64,000 nucleotides of DNA from the NCBI RefSeq assembly GCF_025118155.1, contig NW_026251439.1, forward strand, positions 56,031-120,030. The letters are read 5' to 3'. Origin of the DNA: Cokeromyces recurvatus (Eukaryota; Mucoromycota; Mucoromycetes; Mucorales; Mucoraceae). Position 1 is the first letter of the stretch. Each line of letters starts with the position of its first letter. The notes below the pieces were generated by a model. That model did not search any database, was not told the DNA's origin, and was given only the letters and a program-made list of their open reading frames with translations. Made by a program: the position numbers and the translations under genes. This document shows positions 24,525-38,700 of the stretch, piece by piece.

Positions 24525-24895
24525 TCTTTTTTTACCCCTTAAACTCATACAAACTCATACAAATTCATACATATAAAAAAAAGACTCACTCAAAAAGGAA
24601 ATTACCATTTAATTAATTAGTTCTTATTCTCTCATTTTCTTAACTATTATTTTGTATGTGAAGAAAAGATATATATTTTTTTTTTGAAAACGTGTAATCA
24701 AATGAATCTCAAAAAGAAAAATCGTACGTTACACATTTTTTTTCTACTCTTGGCCAAAAAAAAAGACTGTACTCCTGTTTTTTTTTGACAAAAGCATGGC
24801 ACATTTTTTTACTGAACTTTAATTTTCTTCTGCTGCATTAACTGACTTCAAAAAAAAAGGTACAACTTAATTTCATATATATCTTTTTTTTTTTT
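24525..24895. repeat. Composite repeat, blocks Z1 (24525-24811) and X2 (24812-24895)
   Basis: Z1 runs from TTTTTACCCCTTAAACTCAT through CTCAAAAAGGAAATTACCAT and GACTGTACTCCTGTTTTT. Z recurs at about 24930-25203 (offset about 405 bp). X2 immediately follows. Confidence 0.8.
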
Positions 24896-24929
24896 TTCAT
24901 TCAATTCAAAAAAAAAAAGTTTCCAAATC

Positions 24930-25203
24930 GTTAGTTTTACCCCTTAAATTTACACATCTAAAAAAAAAAGATACGCTCAAAAAGGAAATTTTATTTAATT
25001 GGTTCTTATTCCCCCACTTTTTTAACTATTATTTTGCATATGAAAAAAAGATATAGTTTTTTTGAAAACATGTAATTAAATTGATCTCAAAAAGGAAAAT
25101 TGTACGCGATGCCTTTTTTTTTTCTTATCTTTTAACAAAAAAAAAAAAAAGACTTTACTCCTGTTTTCTTTTAAACAAAAACTTGTCACATTTTTTTTTA
25201 CTA
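24930..25203. repeat. Composite repeat, block Z2, ending just upstream of the orphan gene
   Basis: Shares with Z1 the landmarks ACCCCTTAAA, GCTCAAAAAGGAAATT, GATCTCAAAAAGGAAAAT and GACTTTACTCCTGTTTTC in the same order. It ends about 80 nt before the orphan gene's start codon, so it may form that gene's promoter. Confidence 0.8.
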
Positions 25204-25286
25204 AATGAAAAAGTTAATAAAATCAATTATTTTATTTCTATTTCACCCCTTTTTTTTTTCTTCATAGATTAAATTATTTTATTAAA

Positions 25287-26062
25287 ATGTTTAACTGTAA
25301 GTATAGTATATTATATTGGATATGATAGCTGTGATTTTAAATTGATACTTTATTTTATAAAAATTAGTCTTTTCGCGCTCCTCTGCTGCCTCAGCTGCTT
25401 CAACAGCAGCTTCAACAATTTTCTACGCCGCTTCAACAGCGGTGTCCTATGCTTTCGCTTCCTTTTCTCTCTCTCCTCCTCTCACTACCTGGCAGGCCAG
25501 TAGTGATGATTCCGATGCAGTAGCTGGTCTACTTGCTGTTTCATCAAGTTCGTCCCCCAGCGGTGATGCTGGTTTGTTTGGTGCTAGTGTTGGTGTTGGT
25601 TTTGGTGTCGGTGTCGGCGATGAAGAAGAAGAGGTGTCTTCTGTTCGTGGTGGTGGTGGTGTTGCTGGTGTTGGTGGTTTTGTGGCTGCCATGATGGCAG
25701 CTGAAGATGCTGTGGCCCGTTGGTCACCTCCTCTCCCTGGTGTGGAAGAGGAGAGTGATGAAGATTTTGGTGCTGGTGCTGCTGCTTGGGTCTGTCCTCC
25801 CTTTACTTGGGAGGACGACGATAATGAAAGTTGGGTGTCCTGGCTCTTACCAGAAGAAGAATCTGCTCCTCTCGTTGATGATATGTTCTCCTACTCTTTG
25901 CCATCCTCTCAGGCCTCCATGGAGTCCGACTTAATGGACTTGGACTATGACTCCATGGAGGTCGACGATCCTGTTGATCTCCTCTGTGAACACTTTGAGG
26001 GGATGGCCTTGGCTACCACTGGCGACGATCTTATGGAAGGAATAATCTACGGTGACTTCTAA
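25287..26062 (+). CDS. Orphan acidic, Ala/Gly/Val-rich protein in a repeat array
   Basis: Two exons: a 10-nt first coding exon (25287-25296, donor GTAAGT) and 25368-26062, 234 aa. The main frame has no ATG near its start, but the spliced model supplies one and keeps frame. The N-terminus is MFNFFSRSSAASAASTAAST. The protein continues with Ser/Ala then Gly/Val repeats (GASVGVGFGVGVGDEEEE), an acidic aromatic stretch (WEDDDNESWVSWLLPEEES), and an acidic C-terminus ending GIIYGDF. Base composition is clearly richer in G+C than the surroundings. It is flanked left by X-Y-Z-X-Z repeat blocks and right by X-Y. No domain recognised. It may be a lineage-specific gene, a member of a dispersed multicopy family, or cargo of a non-autonomous element. 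The acidic/hydrophobic C-terminus could suit a transactivation or adaptor role, but that is speculation. Confidence 0.65.
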
Positions 26063-26125
26063 GCCGGTGGTAGCCTTCGAAGTTCAGCGAGGGGAAGCTG
26101 ATAAAATACTCATGGCCAGGACATC

Positions 26126-26180
26126 CTTGTAAATAATGTATATATATAAAAAAAACCTTTCATTGTAAATATTGTATATA

Positions 26181-26217
<37 letters not shown>

Positions 26218-26250
26218 TTCCTTGTAAATAATATTCTTGTATATATTTTT
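26126..26250. repeat. Short tandem repeat downstream of the orphan gene
   Basis: Three imperfect copies of a unit beginning TTGTAAATA(A)T with GTATATATATAAAAA, separated by a poly-A run (about 26183-26215). Probably lies in the 3' UTR or terminator of the orphan gene. Confidence 0.65.
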
Positions 26251-26616
26251 TTTAATAAATTTTTTTTGTATATTGCTTTCTTTATTTTTATATTATAACT
26301 ATAAAAAAAAGTCCAAACAATGCATATATTATTATTCTTATTTCAAAATGATAGAAACAAGCATTTCATTCAAATTATTGCTTCCAATACTAAACTCAAC
26401 AGTGTTTTTATATGTTCAAAAAAAAAAAAAAAGAAGCACGTACATACAAAAATACAGACAGATTCAATAATGTATTATTGTATGAAGGATATTTACAGTC
26501 AATAGATAAAAAGTATATCAAATGGGTAATAAATGATAGGCTTTAGAATTCACATAATAAGTATTTTTTTACCATAGACTTTTTCATTCTTTATTTAATG
26601 ATTTTTTTTTTTTTTT

Positions 26617-26880
26617 GCTGTATTAACTGACTTCAGAAAAAAAAAGGTACAATAATATTTTATGTAACTATCTTTTTTATATATATATGTATATATTTTA
26701 TATCATATCGTATCATATCATAAAATAGTATAACATCAAAGGCAAAAAATTATGTATAATAATAAATTAAAAGTGAAGCACATACATACAAAATGCATCA
26801 TATGTTGTTTAATAAAGCATAAAGCTGGGCAAGTATAAATACTTCGTTACACCATTTTTTTGAAGAAAAAATGTATTTTC
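26617..26880. repeat. Composite repeat, blocks X3 (26617-26680) and Y2 (about 26705-26880)
   Basis: Right-hand counterparts of the blocks upstream of the orphan gene, in the same orientation and order: TATTAACTGACTTCAG and GGTACAATA for X; ATCATAAAATAGTATAACAT and CTGGGCAAGTATAAA for Y. More diverged than the left copies. Confidence 0.75.
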
Positions 26881-26899
26881 ACAATCTTAAATTATTGAG

Positions 26900-27960
26900 A
26901 AAGTTGCGCTTCTTTTTATTTTTTATTCATTTACTTCTTTTTCGTAAAAAATATATTTGCACTCTTTTTTAGACCGCTTAAAAATGAAATAGCCAATCTT
27001 CAAGGAAAAGTTGTCAGACTTCATGCTCTCTACAAGGCGTTGTAGAAAGTACAAAATCAATACAATCATAACCATTATTCTTCTGTCTAAATGGTCAAAC
27101 GTTGAGGATTTGATTGAGGTTGAATTCATGTCAGGAAGAGCTAAATCAGCAAGCTTTCAATCCTGTTTTGACAAATTTATTCAATGCTTCTCTATTTAAT
27201 TTTCTTGTGTCTTTGTAGACATCCACAGATCTAAAACTATGCCTCAAAAGTAGAACTTTATCTGCTGGAGACACTATCTGTCAAGAAACAGTTTAAAGGC
27301 ACTTTATAAGGACAAATAGGACGAAGGAAAAAATTTGAAAAGAAGAACAAACGAAGGTTCAACCGACAAACACGTCTTATAAGCCAATCTGAAAGTAATG
27401 TTGGAAGATCGAAATTGACTTTTAGAACTCTTCTTGAAGGACAATTGAACAATACAGAATTATCCTCTGCAACAAAATGAAATGAACGATAGTAGAGAAA
27501 TAATATTCAATTCAATCACACTAAAGGGCTTCGTCACTTGTATCAACGGAGCGATGATTTATTATGTCAGCGATTAGGAAGCAATGTCTAAAGGACTATT
27601 TAGTATTCTAGAATCTTGGTGAGCCAGAGAAAGAAGGCGCTTTGAGATATCTGATGATTTGAGGACAAACTATATCAATCGTTTCAAAACTGTGCCATCA
27701 GTCATTGATGGACAATACTGATTTTAGTAGAGAATCAAAAGGAGTTTATGCTGAATAGGACAAACGTTCAACCAATTTACAATAGTACAGACAAAGACTC
27801 TATCCTATCAAAAGCAGATGCATTTGGTTTCATCAAGACTAAAACTGGATAGTTTTAGCACAGCCACTAACGCAGAGTTTACAACACATTCATATTTATG
27901 TCAGTCAATATTAAAAACAAGGGACTGTTCATGTACATAACAGACAATTAAATAATAAGA
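26900..27960. pseudogene. Decayed coding relic, probably mobile-element derived
   Basis: About 1 kb with less AT-rich, codon-like texture but stops in every frame. On the plus strand 27280-27480 is almost open (RRKKFEKKNKRRFNRQTRL then SKLTFRTLLEGQLNNTELSS), and more fragments follow to 27960. The basic composition is reminiscent of transposase or nuclease regions, but I cannot assign a family. AT-rich DNA without a gene flanks it (26063-26610 and 27961-28482). Confidence 0.4.
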
Positions 27961-28170
27961 GGCCAAAATACTGCTGAAACACTAGGAGTTTATTGATACA
28001 ATATTTACCTCACTGAATACTTACTGTGTATTTATTTTAATTAATAATATACTAACGTTGACTAAATATGACTTTAATAGATAAAGAAGAAATATCTATA
28101 TAATTTTGTTGACGTGCTTATACAACGTTTACTGTGGCAATTGTCATGATTCTACTATATTGTAGCAAAG

Positions 28171-28215
<45 letters not shown>

Positions 28216-28482
28216 ACCGAAATGAAATAGAATTAAATTGTATGCCCTCTTTTAAAAAGTAAATTTTATCTTCACAGATGCATTAAAATATTATTTCTTA
28301 TTTTGTATTACAATATGTTTATTATGCTGCTGCTGCTACTACTACTACTACAACAAACAATCAAATGAATATCTAAAGCTGCTGTATTTAAAATTTTAAT
28401 CTACAAGTATTTAAGGGCATACGTCGCATTTTTTTTTTTTTTTTTTTCATTACCAAATTTTTTTTTTTTTTTTTCATTCTTA

Positions 28483-29708
28483 ATGCCACCTAAACGTAAA
28501 GCAACTACAGCAGCTAATACAATGATTCCAAGGAAAATAAAAATTCAACACAAGAAAGAATCGTAAATATTGAATTAAACAAAACAAAGAAAAAAAAAAG
28601 AGAGAGAGAGAGAAAGAGAGACAGATTTATAATTCTTCCCTTTATTTTTTTTTTTTTCAATCCATTAAATACTTTAATAGTACAGCTCAAGTAAAAAAAA
28701 AAAACTATTAAAATATATGCACACATGTACATTAAGGGAAAGTTCTATTTTTATTTTTTAATAATTAGAAACGATTAAATATAGAAAATCGTCAGAAATG
28801 GTTTCAGCAATATAAAGATGCAGATGATCCAGACCTAATAACACCTGATGGCTGTCAAGCATTTTTTACAGATCTAGACGTGTCATTAGAAAGTGTCAGT
28901 ATTTTATTTTGTTTTTCAGTTAAAAAAAAAGAAGAAAGACACTAACTTGTATAATAGGCACTACCTCTTATTGTTGGTTGGAAGTTCAATGCAAGTCGTA
29001 TGGGATATTTCACTAAAGAAGAATGGATAAAGGGCATGGAAAGTTATGAGTAAAATACGTCTTTTAAAATACATGATAATTCATTCATTTATTTTATTCA
29101 ATTAGTATAGGAACAAAGGAAAAGTTGAAACAAGTATTAATAGATTGGGAAAAAGAAGTTATAGATAAAAACACTGAGAAATTTAAACAGTTGTATCTTT
29201 TTACTTTTAACTATGTGAAATCAACTGGACAAAAGAGTATGGATATTGAGGTAAATAAGTTACACCAATCATAAAGGAAGTCTGTCTGTCTATATTTATA
29301 CTTATATACATGTATGTATGTATATAATTACATATACTTTATCATTTTATAGACGGCTATTGCTCTTTGGCATCTTTTATTAGAAGATCAATATCCAATT
29401 ATTGAATCCTTTATTGAATTCATTGAAGTAAGTTTAATAGTCTTGTAGTTCAAATTATAGATCATTCATCCTTTTCTCTCATAGACAGTAAAACCAGTAA
29501 AGGTCATTAATAAAGATCAATGGTCAAGTTTATTAGACTTTTGTAAATCTATACCTAAAGACCTTGATAATTATGATAGTACATCCTCATGTACGTATAA
29601 AATGATTATGTAATACATTACACCTTATTCATCTTTCTTGTTGATTAAAATATAATAGGGCCTGTACTATTTGATGATTATGTAGAATGGAGACAAAACC
29701 AAGCATGA
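28483..29708 (+). CDS. DCN1: DCN1-like NEDD8 E3 ligase (DCUN1D4/5 type)
   Basis: Eight exons: 28483-28562, 28681-28690, 28769-28894, 28958-29049, 29106-29250, 29353-29427, 29485-29590 and 29659-29708; 227 aa. It has a basic N-terminus (MPPKRKATTAANTMIPRK) rather than a UBA domain, as in DCUN1D4/5. The PONY domain shows GYFTKEEWIKGMESY, TGQKSMDIETAIALWHLLLE, VKVINKDQWSSLLDFCKSIP and the closing WPVLFDDYVEW. It binds cullins and acetylated E2 Ubc12 to promote cullin neddylation. Exon 2 is a 10-nt microexon, needed to join the N-terminus to the domain in frame. The donor of exon 3 is GTCAGT, a weak but usable site. The GPHR gene starts 154 nt downstream on the same strand. Confidence 0.93.
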
Positions 29709-29862
29709 TGGATGTAGATATTATGTATAGAATAATAATAATAATAGCAATTGTGTTGTCCAATAAAAGCATTTTTATGCAAAATAAACAAATAAATATT
29801 CAACGTTGTTATTATTGACTACTATTCTTTCTTTTCTTTTTCTTTTTTTTTTCCTTTATCTA

Positions 29863-30938
29863 ATGTCATCCATCATTCTAAATAATTGCATCCTTATTTC
29901 TATACAAATTACTTTATTTATAATAGGTTCAACTAAAATAACTCAATTAGTATTCAATGACAACAATCGGAATAAATCTGTTAATTACTTGATTCGCTCT
30001 TCTTCTTTATCGACTCTATTACCACGACTTTTATTCTCCTTGACCTTTAGTTGTTCTTGTACATTATTTTTATTAATCTTTAGTGAAATAATTCAATTAT
30101 TTTCAAAAAAGTAAGTGAACTACAAATACAAAAAGTAGTCTATGGCTATGCTATGAAGCTAATAATAAGTTCTTATAATATAAAGCATTCGGTATTATTA
30201 TTGGAAAGTGAATATGACAGTGTTATTATTTCTTGTTATTATCATCATTCCTTGGTTTCAACTATACACATTTTTATACATGACAAGAGGTAAATAAAAG
30301 GAAGAGAGGCGTAAGGGAGGGAAACAACTTTTACAAGTTGGAAAATAATGACATATTCAATTCATTTAAAGGTTGGAAATTGAAACCGTCTATTTATTTG
30401 TCAACATGTCTATTGTCTATTTATCTTTATTTCTTTTATAAATTGGGTGGTGGAAATGATAATAAGCAAAAATATGGTAAAGAAAAAAAAAACTGTTTGT
30501 TTATAAAATACATGAATTAATAATAATAATAGTTAGTATTATATCCTGGATTGAATCAAGTAGTATTATTCAAACATGTTGTATTGGTATTACATTGATT
30601 TCCATCTTGTCTGGATTTGGTGTAGTGAATAAACCATGGACGATTCTATTGGCATATAAAAGACATGTGAGTGAACATGATTACAAGATAGCTGAACATG
30701 TTTATCATCAAACTGAAAAAATAATTCAAGAAAGACGAGAATTATTAAACCAGTTAATAATAAATCAACCATCAGAAGATAATGTATGTATAACTTTAGG
30801 AAAGAATGTTGTAATTCCTCCCGCACATTAATTAATTGATTAGAGTTCTTCATCTACTTTTTTTATACATCGTATCATGTCCTCTTTGAGTTCTGATACA
30901 ACCTCAGAAAAGAAAGGTAGTAATAAGCATAGATTGGA

Positions 30939-30992
<54 letters not shown>

Positions 30993-31925
30993 CTTGATTA
31001 ATGTAATACAAAAGGATAGAAATACGTCTCCTGCAAACCGAGATAGAACAATTAGAAGAGTTGACTAGAAATATGAAGTCTGATTTGAATGAATTAGAAC
31101 ATAGTAGAGTACGTCAACATAGAATTAGATGCATATTATTATTATCATATTTATTAAACATAGAATAGGTTAAAATTCAATTTAATTCAACTTGGAAAGG
31201 ACAAATCTGGGGATTTATAGAGAAAGTATTTGCCATCTATTGTATCTACAGACTATTGATAGTAAGTATTTTAATTAAAACAAGCAAGTAGTTTATATGT
31301 ATATACATCTTATTCATGTTAGACATTATTCAATGTTATCTTTCAACGAACAACAAGTTCTTCTGATCCAATTACTCATATTTTGTCTATTTGGATGAGT
31401 CATTTTGATAACGAGAAAGTATTTAATGCCACTTATTGGTCACAACAACTTAGTTTTTGGTTTGCAGGCATTATTGTCTTCAGTTCTGTTAAAGGATTTT
31501 TAAGTCTTTTGACAAAGATAGTATTACGATTTCATATCAACAACAACAAACAAAGGAGAACAACGACATGTAGTTATCCTATTTTACTTTTTATTACTTA
31601 TTTAATGGGAATCTATTTTATTAGTTCAGTATTGATGATGCAGTTCAACCTACCTCCAGAATATAGGTAATAAATAAGACATGAATTGGATAGACTCTTC
31701 TGTTTAACAGAGTTTTTTTTTTATGGAATTAGATTTTTAATTTCATCCTCTTTACGGTCAATTGAATTTGATTATTTTAAACGATGGTCTGATATTATAT
31801 TTATTATATCTTCATTTATATCTTTTATCATCATTAATGTCATGTACGTTACTCACGATGCTAAAAGTATGATTCATGATTTTAAAGATGTTGAATTATA
31901 CACTTTTGAAAATGGTGGCTTATAA
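29863..31925 (+). CDS. Golgi pH regulator / GPCR-type G protein family membrane protein
   Basis: Nine exons: 29863-30110, 30186-30289, 30372-30476, 30533-30783, 30844-30916, 31020-31108, 31169-31261, 31323-31666 and 31733-31925; 499 aa. The start MSSIILNNC matches the short N-terminus of the family; an upstream in-frame stretch has no ATG and is probably UTR. About eight or nine membrane segments occur (TVLLFLVIIIPWF, LSTCLLSIYLYFFYKL, FWFAGIIVFSSVKGF, FIISSFISFIIINVMYV). Conserved landmarks are LSGFGVVNKPW, EIEQLEELTRNMKSDL, YLMGIYFISSVLMM and FKRWSDIIFI. GPHR proteins are Golgi anion channels needed for luminal acidification; plant relatives are GTG1/2. Intron 5 contains 50 consecutive A residues. 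Confidence 0.93.
30941..30990. repeat. 50-nt poly-A inside an intron of the GPHR-like gene
   Basis: Lies in the intron 30917-31019. One of several very long homopolymers (others: T44 at 2768-2811, A43 at about 28172-28214, A45 at 50300-50344). Confidence 0.9.
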
Positions 31926-32016
31926 GAACCCTATCCTCTCGCATGAATTTTTTTTTTTTTTTAGACTGTTTTTTTTTTTTTTTTTTATATACCTCTTTTT
32001 TTATTATACATTTATC

Positions 32017-32739
32017 ATGGTGCCGCCGATTAAAAAGAGAAATAAAAAGCCATTAACACCATTACAAAGAAAACGTAAAATAGAAAAAAATAGAAAAAAC
32101 AGGAATACATGTAGAGAGAGAGAGAGAGATCTAATTAGGAAGAATATTTATTTTCTTAGAACTTCAAAAAAAACGAGAATTAATCCATAAAGCACAAATC
32201 AAAAGTCAATATTATAAAACCAAAGATGCTCAAGATGATACACCTGATTATGTGAAAGAAGTAAGCCCATACAAGTAAAATAAAAAAAAGGGGGGATGGG
32301 GGAGTGAAAGACTTGAGGTTTTTTCTTCTTTTTGTTCATTCATTCATCATTATTACTTTTTTCTTGTTAGATTTTTGGTGCAGAACGTACGATTGATAAA
32401 GACGGTAATGTAGTTGAATTAGAAAGACCCACATTTGAACCAGAGCAAGAAGAAGTTGAACTTGAATCCTCGTCAGAAGAGGAAGGAAAGGCTGAAAAAC
32501 GAAAGAAACCAAATCCGTTTAAAACACAAATTGAAGAGAGAGAAAGACGCAAGAAAGAGACAGAAGAAGAAAGAAAGAAACGTTTAAGAGAATTAGAAGA
32601 AAGAAAGAAGGAAACAAAAGCGTATTATAAGAAAAGAAGAGAACAGCGTGGCAAGATGCTGTCTAAAACTAAAACAGGCCAACCTAACATGGCTGCTCAA
32701 ATGGATGTTTTACTTGAAAAAATACAAAAATCTACGTAA
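32017..32739 (+). CDS. FYV7: rRNA-processing protein FYV7-like (CCDC59/TAP26 family)
   Basis: Exons 32160-32260 and 32371-32739 are firm; exon 1 is best modelled as 32017-32074 (MVPPIKKRNKKPLTPLQRK). The total is 175 aa and in frame. The protein is highly charged and helical: KKRELIHKAQIKSQYYKT, an acidic patch (EQEEVELESSSEEEGK), a long Arg/Lys/Glu helix, and the conserved C-terminal block KKRREQRGKMLSKTKTGQPN followed by MAAQMDVLLEKIQKS. FYV7 is a nucleolar factor of the small-subunit processome needed for 18S rRNA maturation. A later donor for exon 1 would create a stop at the junction, which is why the GTAAAA donor at 32075 was chosen. It converges with UGP1 (148 nt between stops). Confidence 0.82.
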
Positions 32740-32887
32740 TAAAACGGAATTGTAAATAATTGTTTATTTTTATATATATGTAATGCACATCAAAATGAAA
32801 TACAAAAGGGAAAAAAGAAAAGAAAAAGAAAAAAAAAAGTGGGGTGGGTGAAGGGAAAGAAAGAGAGAGAGAGAGGGGAATAGGGCT

Positions 32888-34827
<1,940 letters not shown>

Positions 34828-35729
34828 GTTTATTTAGTTATTTATAAATATATTTATGTATATGTATTCGGAGAAATAATGTAAAAAAAAAAAGGGAAGA
34901 AGAAGCAAAAGAGGAGAGAAAATAAAAAAAAAAAAAAATGAAAATGAAAAATTTATATATTAATAAATATTGACCCTTATTAATGTAAAATAGGAAATGA
35001 AAGTCCTCCATTTTTTTTTTATTCCAACTTTATCATTTTTTCCCCGCAACCCATCAACAGAATTTAAGTTTCCGATAAACAAAAAAAAAAAAAGTCATGC
35101 AAAATTATAGACACGGATCTACTAAAATAATCAAGTTTTATTGGAACAATTACTTTTTTTAGTTACATGAAAGATACCAAATCATCATTACCTCATCTGT
35201 ATTATTTCCCTTTTTTTTTTTAGTAGTAGTAGCAGTAGTAGTAGTTCATTTAAATAGAAAATTTTTGTATTTTCTTTTTTTAATTATAACAAGTTGTGTA
35301 TATATAAAAAAAAAAAAAATAAAGTTTAATCGTATTATTCACTTTCAAGACTTTATAGATGTATACATATATATCACATGAATGAGAAAAAGATAACATA
35401 ATCTAATAAAGGGTCTGTTGTTGCTGTAGATGCGTTATTATGTCATTTATTTGGTTCTCAGCAAAAGAAGTGAGTGAGTGAGTGAATGAGTGGGTGATTG
35501 AGTGAGTGAGTGAGTGATTGATGAGCAATAAAATCTTTCCCCCTGTGAAACACTTTCAAGATATGAACTAAATAAAACTCATGTTTGTTACTTTCCTCCT
35601 CCGGAGCTGATTTTGTTTCTTAAAATGGAACTCAAGATGTTTATAATCATGCAGCAAATATTTTGTTAATATAACATTACATTTTTTTCCGAATCATCTT
35701 TCTTCCTTTGGTGCAATTAAAATATCATT

Positions 35730-35770
<41 letters not shown>

Positions 35771-38700
35771 AAGAAAGAAAATTTATTAGTTGTACTACTT
35801 ATTCCTTTGCGGAAGATTTTCTTTTTTTTTTCAAATCCCAGTTTTTTGGGTAATTTATTTGCTTGCGTTAGCATAGAAAAATGAAATTGATTGTTATTTA
35901 TTATCACTAGCGTTGTTGAATAAGGACAGTCTTGCAGATATCCTTTCAATTAACCGATTTTATCTATAAGGATAAAAGCGTCCCTTTTTTTTTTTCTCTG
36001 AAAGTCGAAAGTATTCTATTTCTTTTCAAACAAAGAAAAAAAGAATCATCTTAAAGTATCTGAGTTAAAACCTCTACTCAACAATCTGTCAATTATGTTG
36101 CTTTTTAAACCCTTTAATTTTATTACTATATTACTTGAAAAAATAGACGCATATACATTTAAATATATATACATACATACATATATGTATATAGGCTTAT
36201 ACTATTTGACAAAAAAAATAAATAAATAAAAGTGGACAATGTCATTTTTTTTGAGACATCTAAAGAAAGGAACTTATAATAAAGATACAGCAAAAAGCTG
36301 GGGTGTGTGTGAGCAGGAGGTAAGGGTGGTGGTGCATTATGTGAAATTATTATTTAGAACTCCGATAGAAAAGACGATGATGATTAACTATCAACACAAG
36401 TACGAAGAAAGAAGACTTGGAAAATAAATGTCCACTATACTATTCTTATTGGTCAATAATGTAATATATAAAAGCATACAAGACAACAGGTCCATGAAAA
36501 TAGGTATAGATATAGATAGAATTCTCTCAATTAAATAGAACCATGTTGTAAAATTTAATAATGGCTTCCTATGTAGAAGCTATAATTATAATTTGAAGTT
36601 TTGAACCATTATTCAAGCTTGGACATTGTATTTAATAAGTTTACAGGTATATATATATATATGTATATAAAAATCTCTCTGTACTAGATAACTTTCAATA
36701 AATAAATAAAATAAATGTGTGTATTCGTATAAACTAATTTGATATCAAGTTGTAGGATTGAAAAAGAAGAAGAAAAAAAAAGATTATAATTAGCTTGAGA
36801 AGATGTAATGGTAGTAAGTATAATGATGATATAGTAACAAACTATTTAGATTTTAAAAAGATATAATTAGAAGATGGTTGTAGCTATATATATACAAGAT
36901 ATATATTTATATACTTGATTAAGTATACATTTTAAACAGTGTATAAATAAGAATCATACAAGTACGTAATACTTCATGTAATAGTCATCATCATTTTTAC
37001 CCATTATGATGCTTTAAACTTAAATTTTTGCATGTATATTAATACTCAGCATCTGATACAATAAAGTTTTAAGGGGTAAATCAGATATCATCATCCAATG
37101 ATATCTAGCAGTAAGAAAAAAATTTATTATCAAACACAACCATAATCTATTTCATTTCTCTTTTCTTGATATAATAGATGGGAGAAAACTAATATACACA
37201 TAGAATATTAAAATCAGTAACATAGAAAAACTATTTGATGTATATATCTCTGTCAATATGGATGCACATTCTTCATTTAAATCATCCATTTATCTAGAAT
37301 GAAATCAATAACCAGGTAGATCTTTTTAAGGGCTACCATTTATTGTAAAACACTAGTATTATTATTACTCAAATCTGTATACAGTATATAATATATAAAG
37401 GAAATAAATAAATAAAAAAAGACAGACGGACGGACAAATTTAAAGCATATGCTTCTTCAGAGGGGGGGAAGGGAAGGGTAAAGAAGTCAAGGATATAATG
37501 TTATTAGAATATAGTTGCAGCAAGAAGGGTCATTTAATAGCTATAAAAATTGATTAGATTCTAGTATTTGAACATAAATGTAGCTACCATTATTAGGATA
37601 GACGATCAGTGTAGAGAAATGATATTGTTAGTAAACAAAATAAAATGTACCTTTTTGATCGGATGAAAAAACCATTGTTTAGCTACCTTCTTTTATCAAA
37701 TAGTATTTATTTCAAAGATGACTTGGCTATTTTAACAAGTAAGTAAACTAAAATGAGACAAATACTGTATAACATGTATACCTTATTAGTTATACTCTCA
37801 ATTATACTTTGCAAGACCTCAAATATATAAATTGTCAAATTGTTTTATCTAGAAACAAGATACTCTCTTGGCTTGTAAATTATTCTCAAACAAGCTATTA
37901 TTCATTCTGTGTAAAGCAATAGACCCTACGAATCTACATTAAGAATCAACCTTATCTTCTAATAATAATATAATTGTTCAATTTACCTTCCACAACAGAC
38001 TTGTTGACAAAAGCAGCATTTTATTCTATTGTCTTTTAAATGCATAACCTATTCTAAATTCCAGGAACAATTAAAGATGTTTGCTTCCCCCCTTTTTTTT
38101 TGTTCCTTTTAAATAAAATTTATACACGTGAAGTATTCTCCTATTCTGACTATAGCTATCCTTGATTTATATGTTACTGGGTAAGGTCCTTTTGTCTATA
38201 AAAGAGTCTACTCTGCCTCTCTCTCTCTCTCTCTCTTCTATCTAACTGGCATCATCATATTATGAGCAAATATTCATTCACTTTTCCTCCCACATACGCA
38301 TATATACATATTAGTAGTGTAATCATTACTATTTCCTTGATTGAGTTTACTATCTGAACAATATTATTCTTGTTACCAATAGGGTTTAATCTTCTTTTAT
38401 GTCCCGACATTTTATTCAATTTTGGTTAAATTTGATTTCTTAGCATATTATAAAACGATTATATTTACATATACATGTATATATCACAAAAAAACACACA
38501 CACACACACACACATTAAATTATGAAAATTGCCTTTGTATATGCAAATATAAAAGAAGGGTTAAAGAAGTTACAACTAAAAATTAAGCTCTGTTTCTTTC
38601 AAGTATAAACAGGCTAATATTTATATATGAAAAAAAATAAATAAAAAAAAAATAAAAATAAATAAATAAAAATAAAAAAGATTATTTTTGCCCCTTAAAA

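Larger units (their letters stand above)
19549..25286. other. Accessory gene-poor region with transposon relics and repeats
   Basis: 5.7 kb without a gene I can support. Transposase relics occupy 19853-20619. 21000-22100 is mixed AT-rich DNA. 22240-22400 holds (ATA)n and a 25-bp tandem repeat. 22405-22680 is a less AT-rich island with small hairpins. 22700-24060 is AT-rich. 24087-25203 is the left part of a composite repeat array. Confidence 0.6.

Noticed and set aside
25447..25692. Minus-strand Pro/Thr/Ser-rich frame of 81 codons inside the orphan gene
   Set aside because: Its composition is just the antisense of the Gly/Val/Ser-rich plus-strand frame. The plus-strand model has a proper ATG, consensus intron and much longer frame.
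36239..36427. 62-codon ORF with ATG in the UGP1-Pumilio spacer
   Set aside because: It is short and isolated, with no recognisable motif and no convincing splice partners; chance cannot be excluded.
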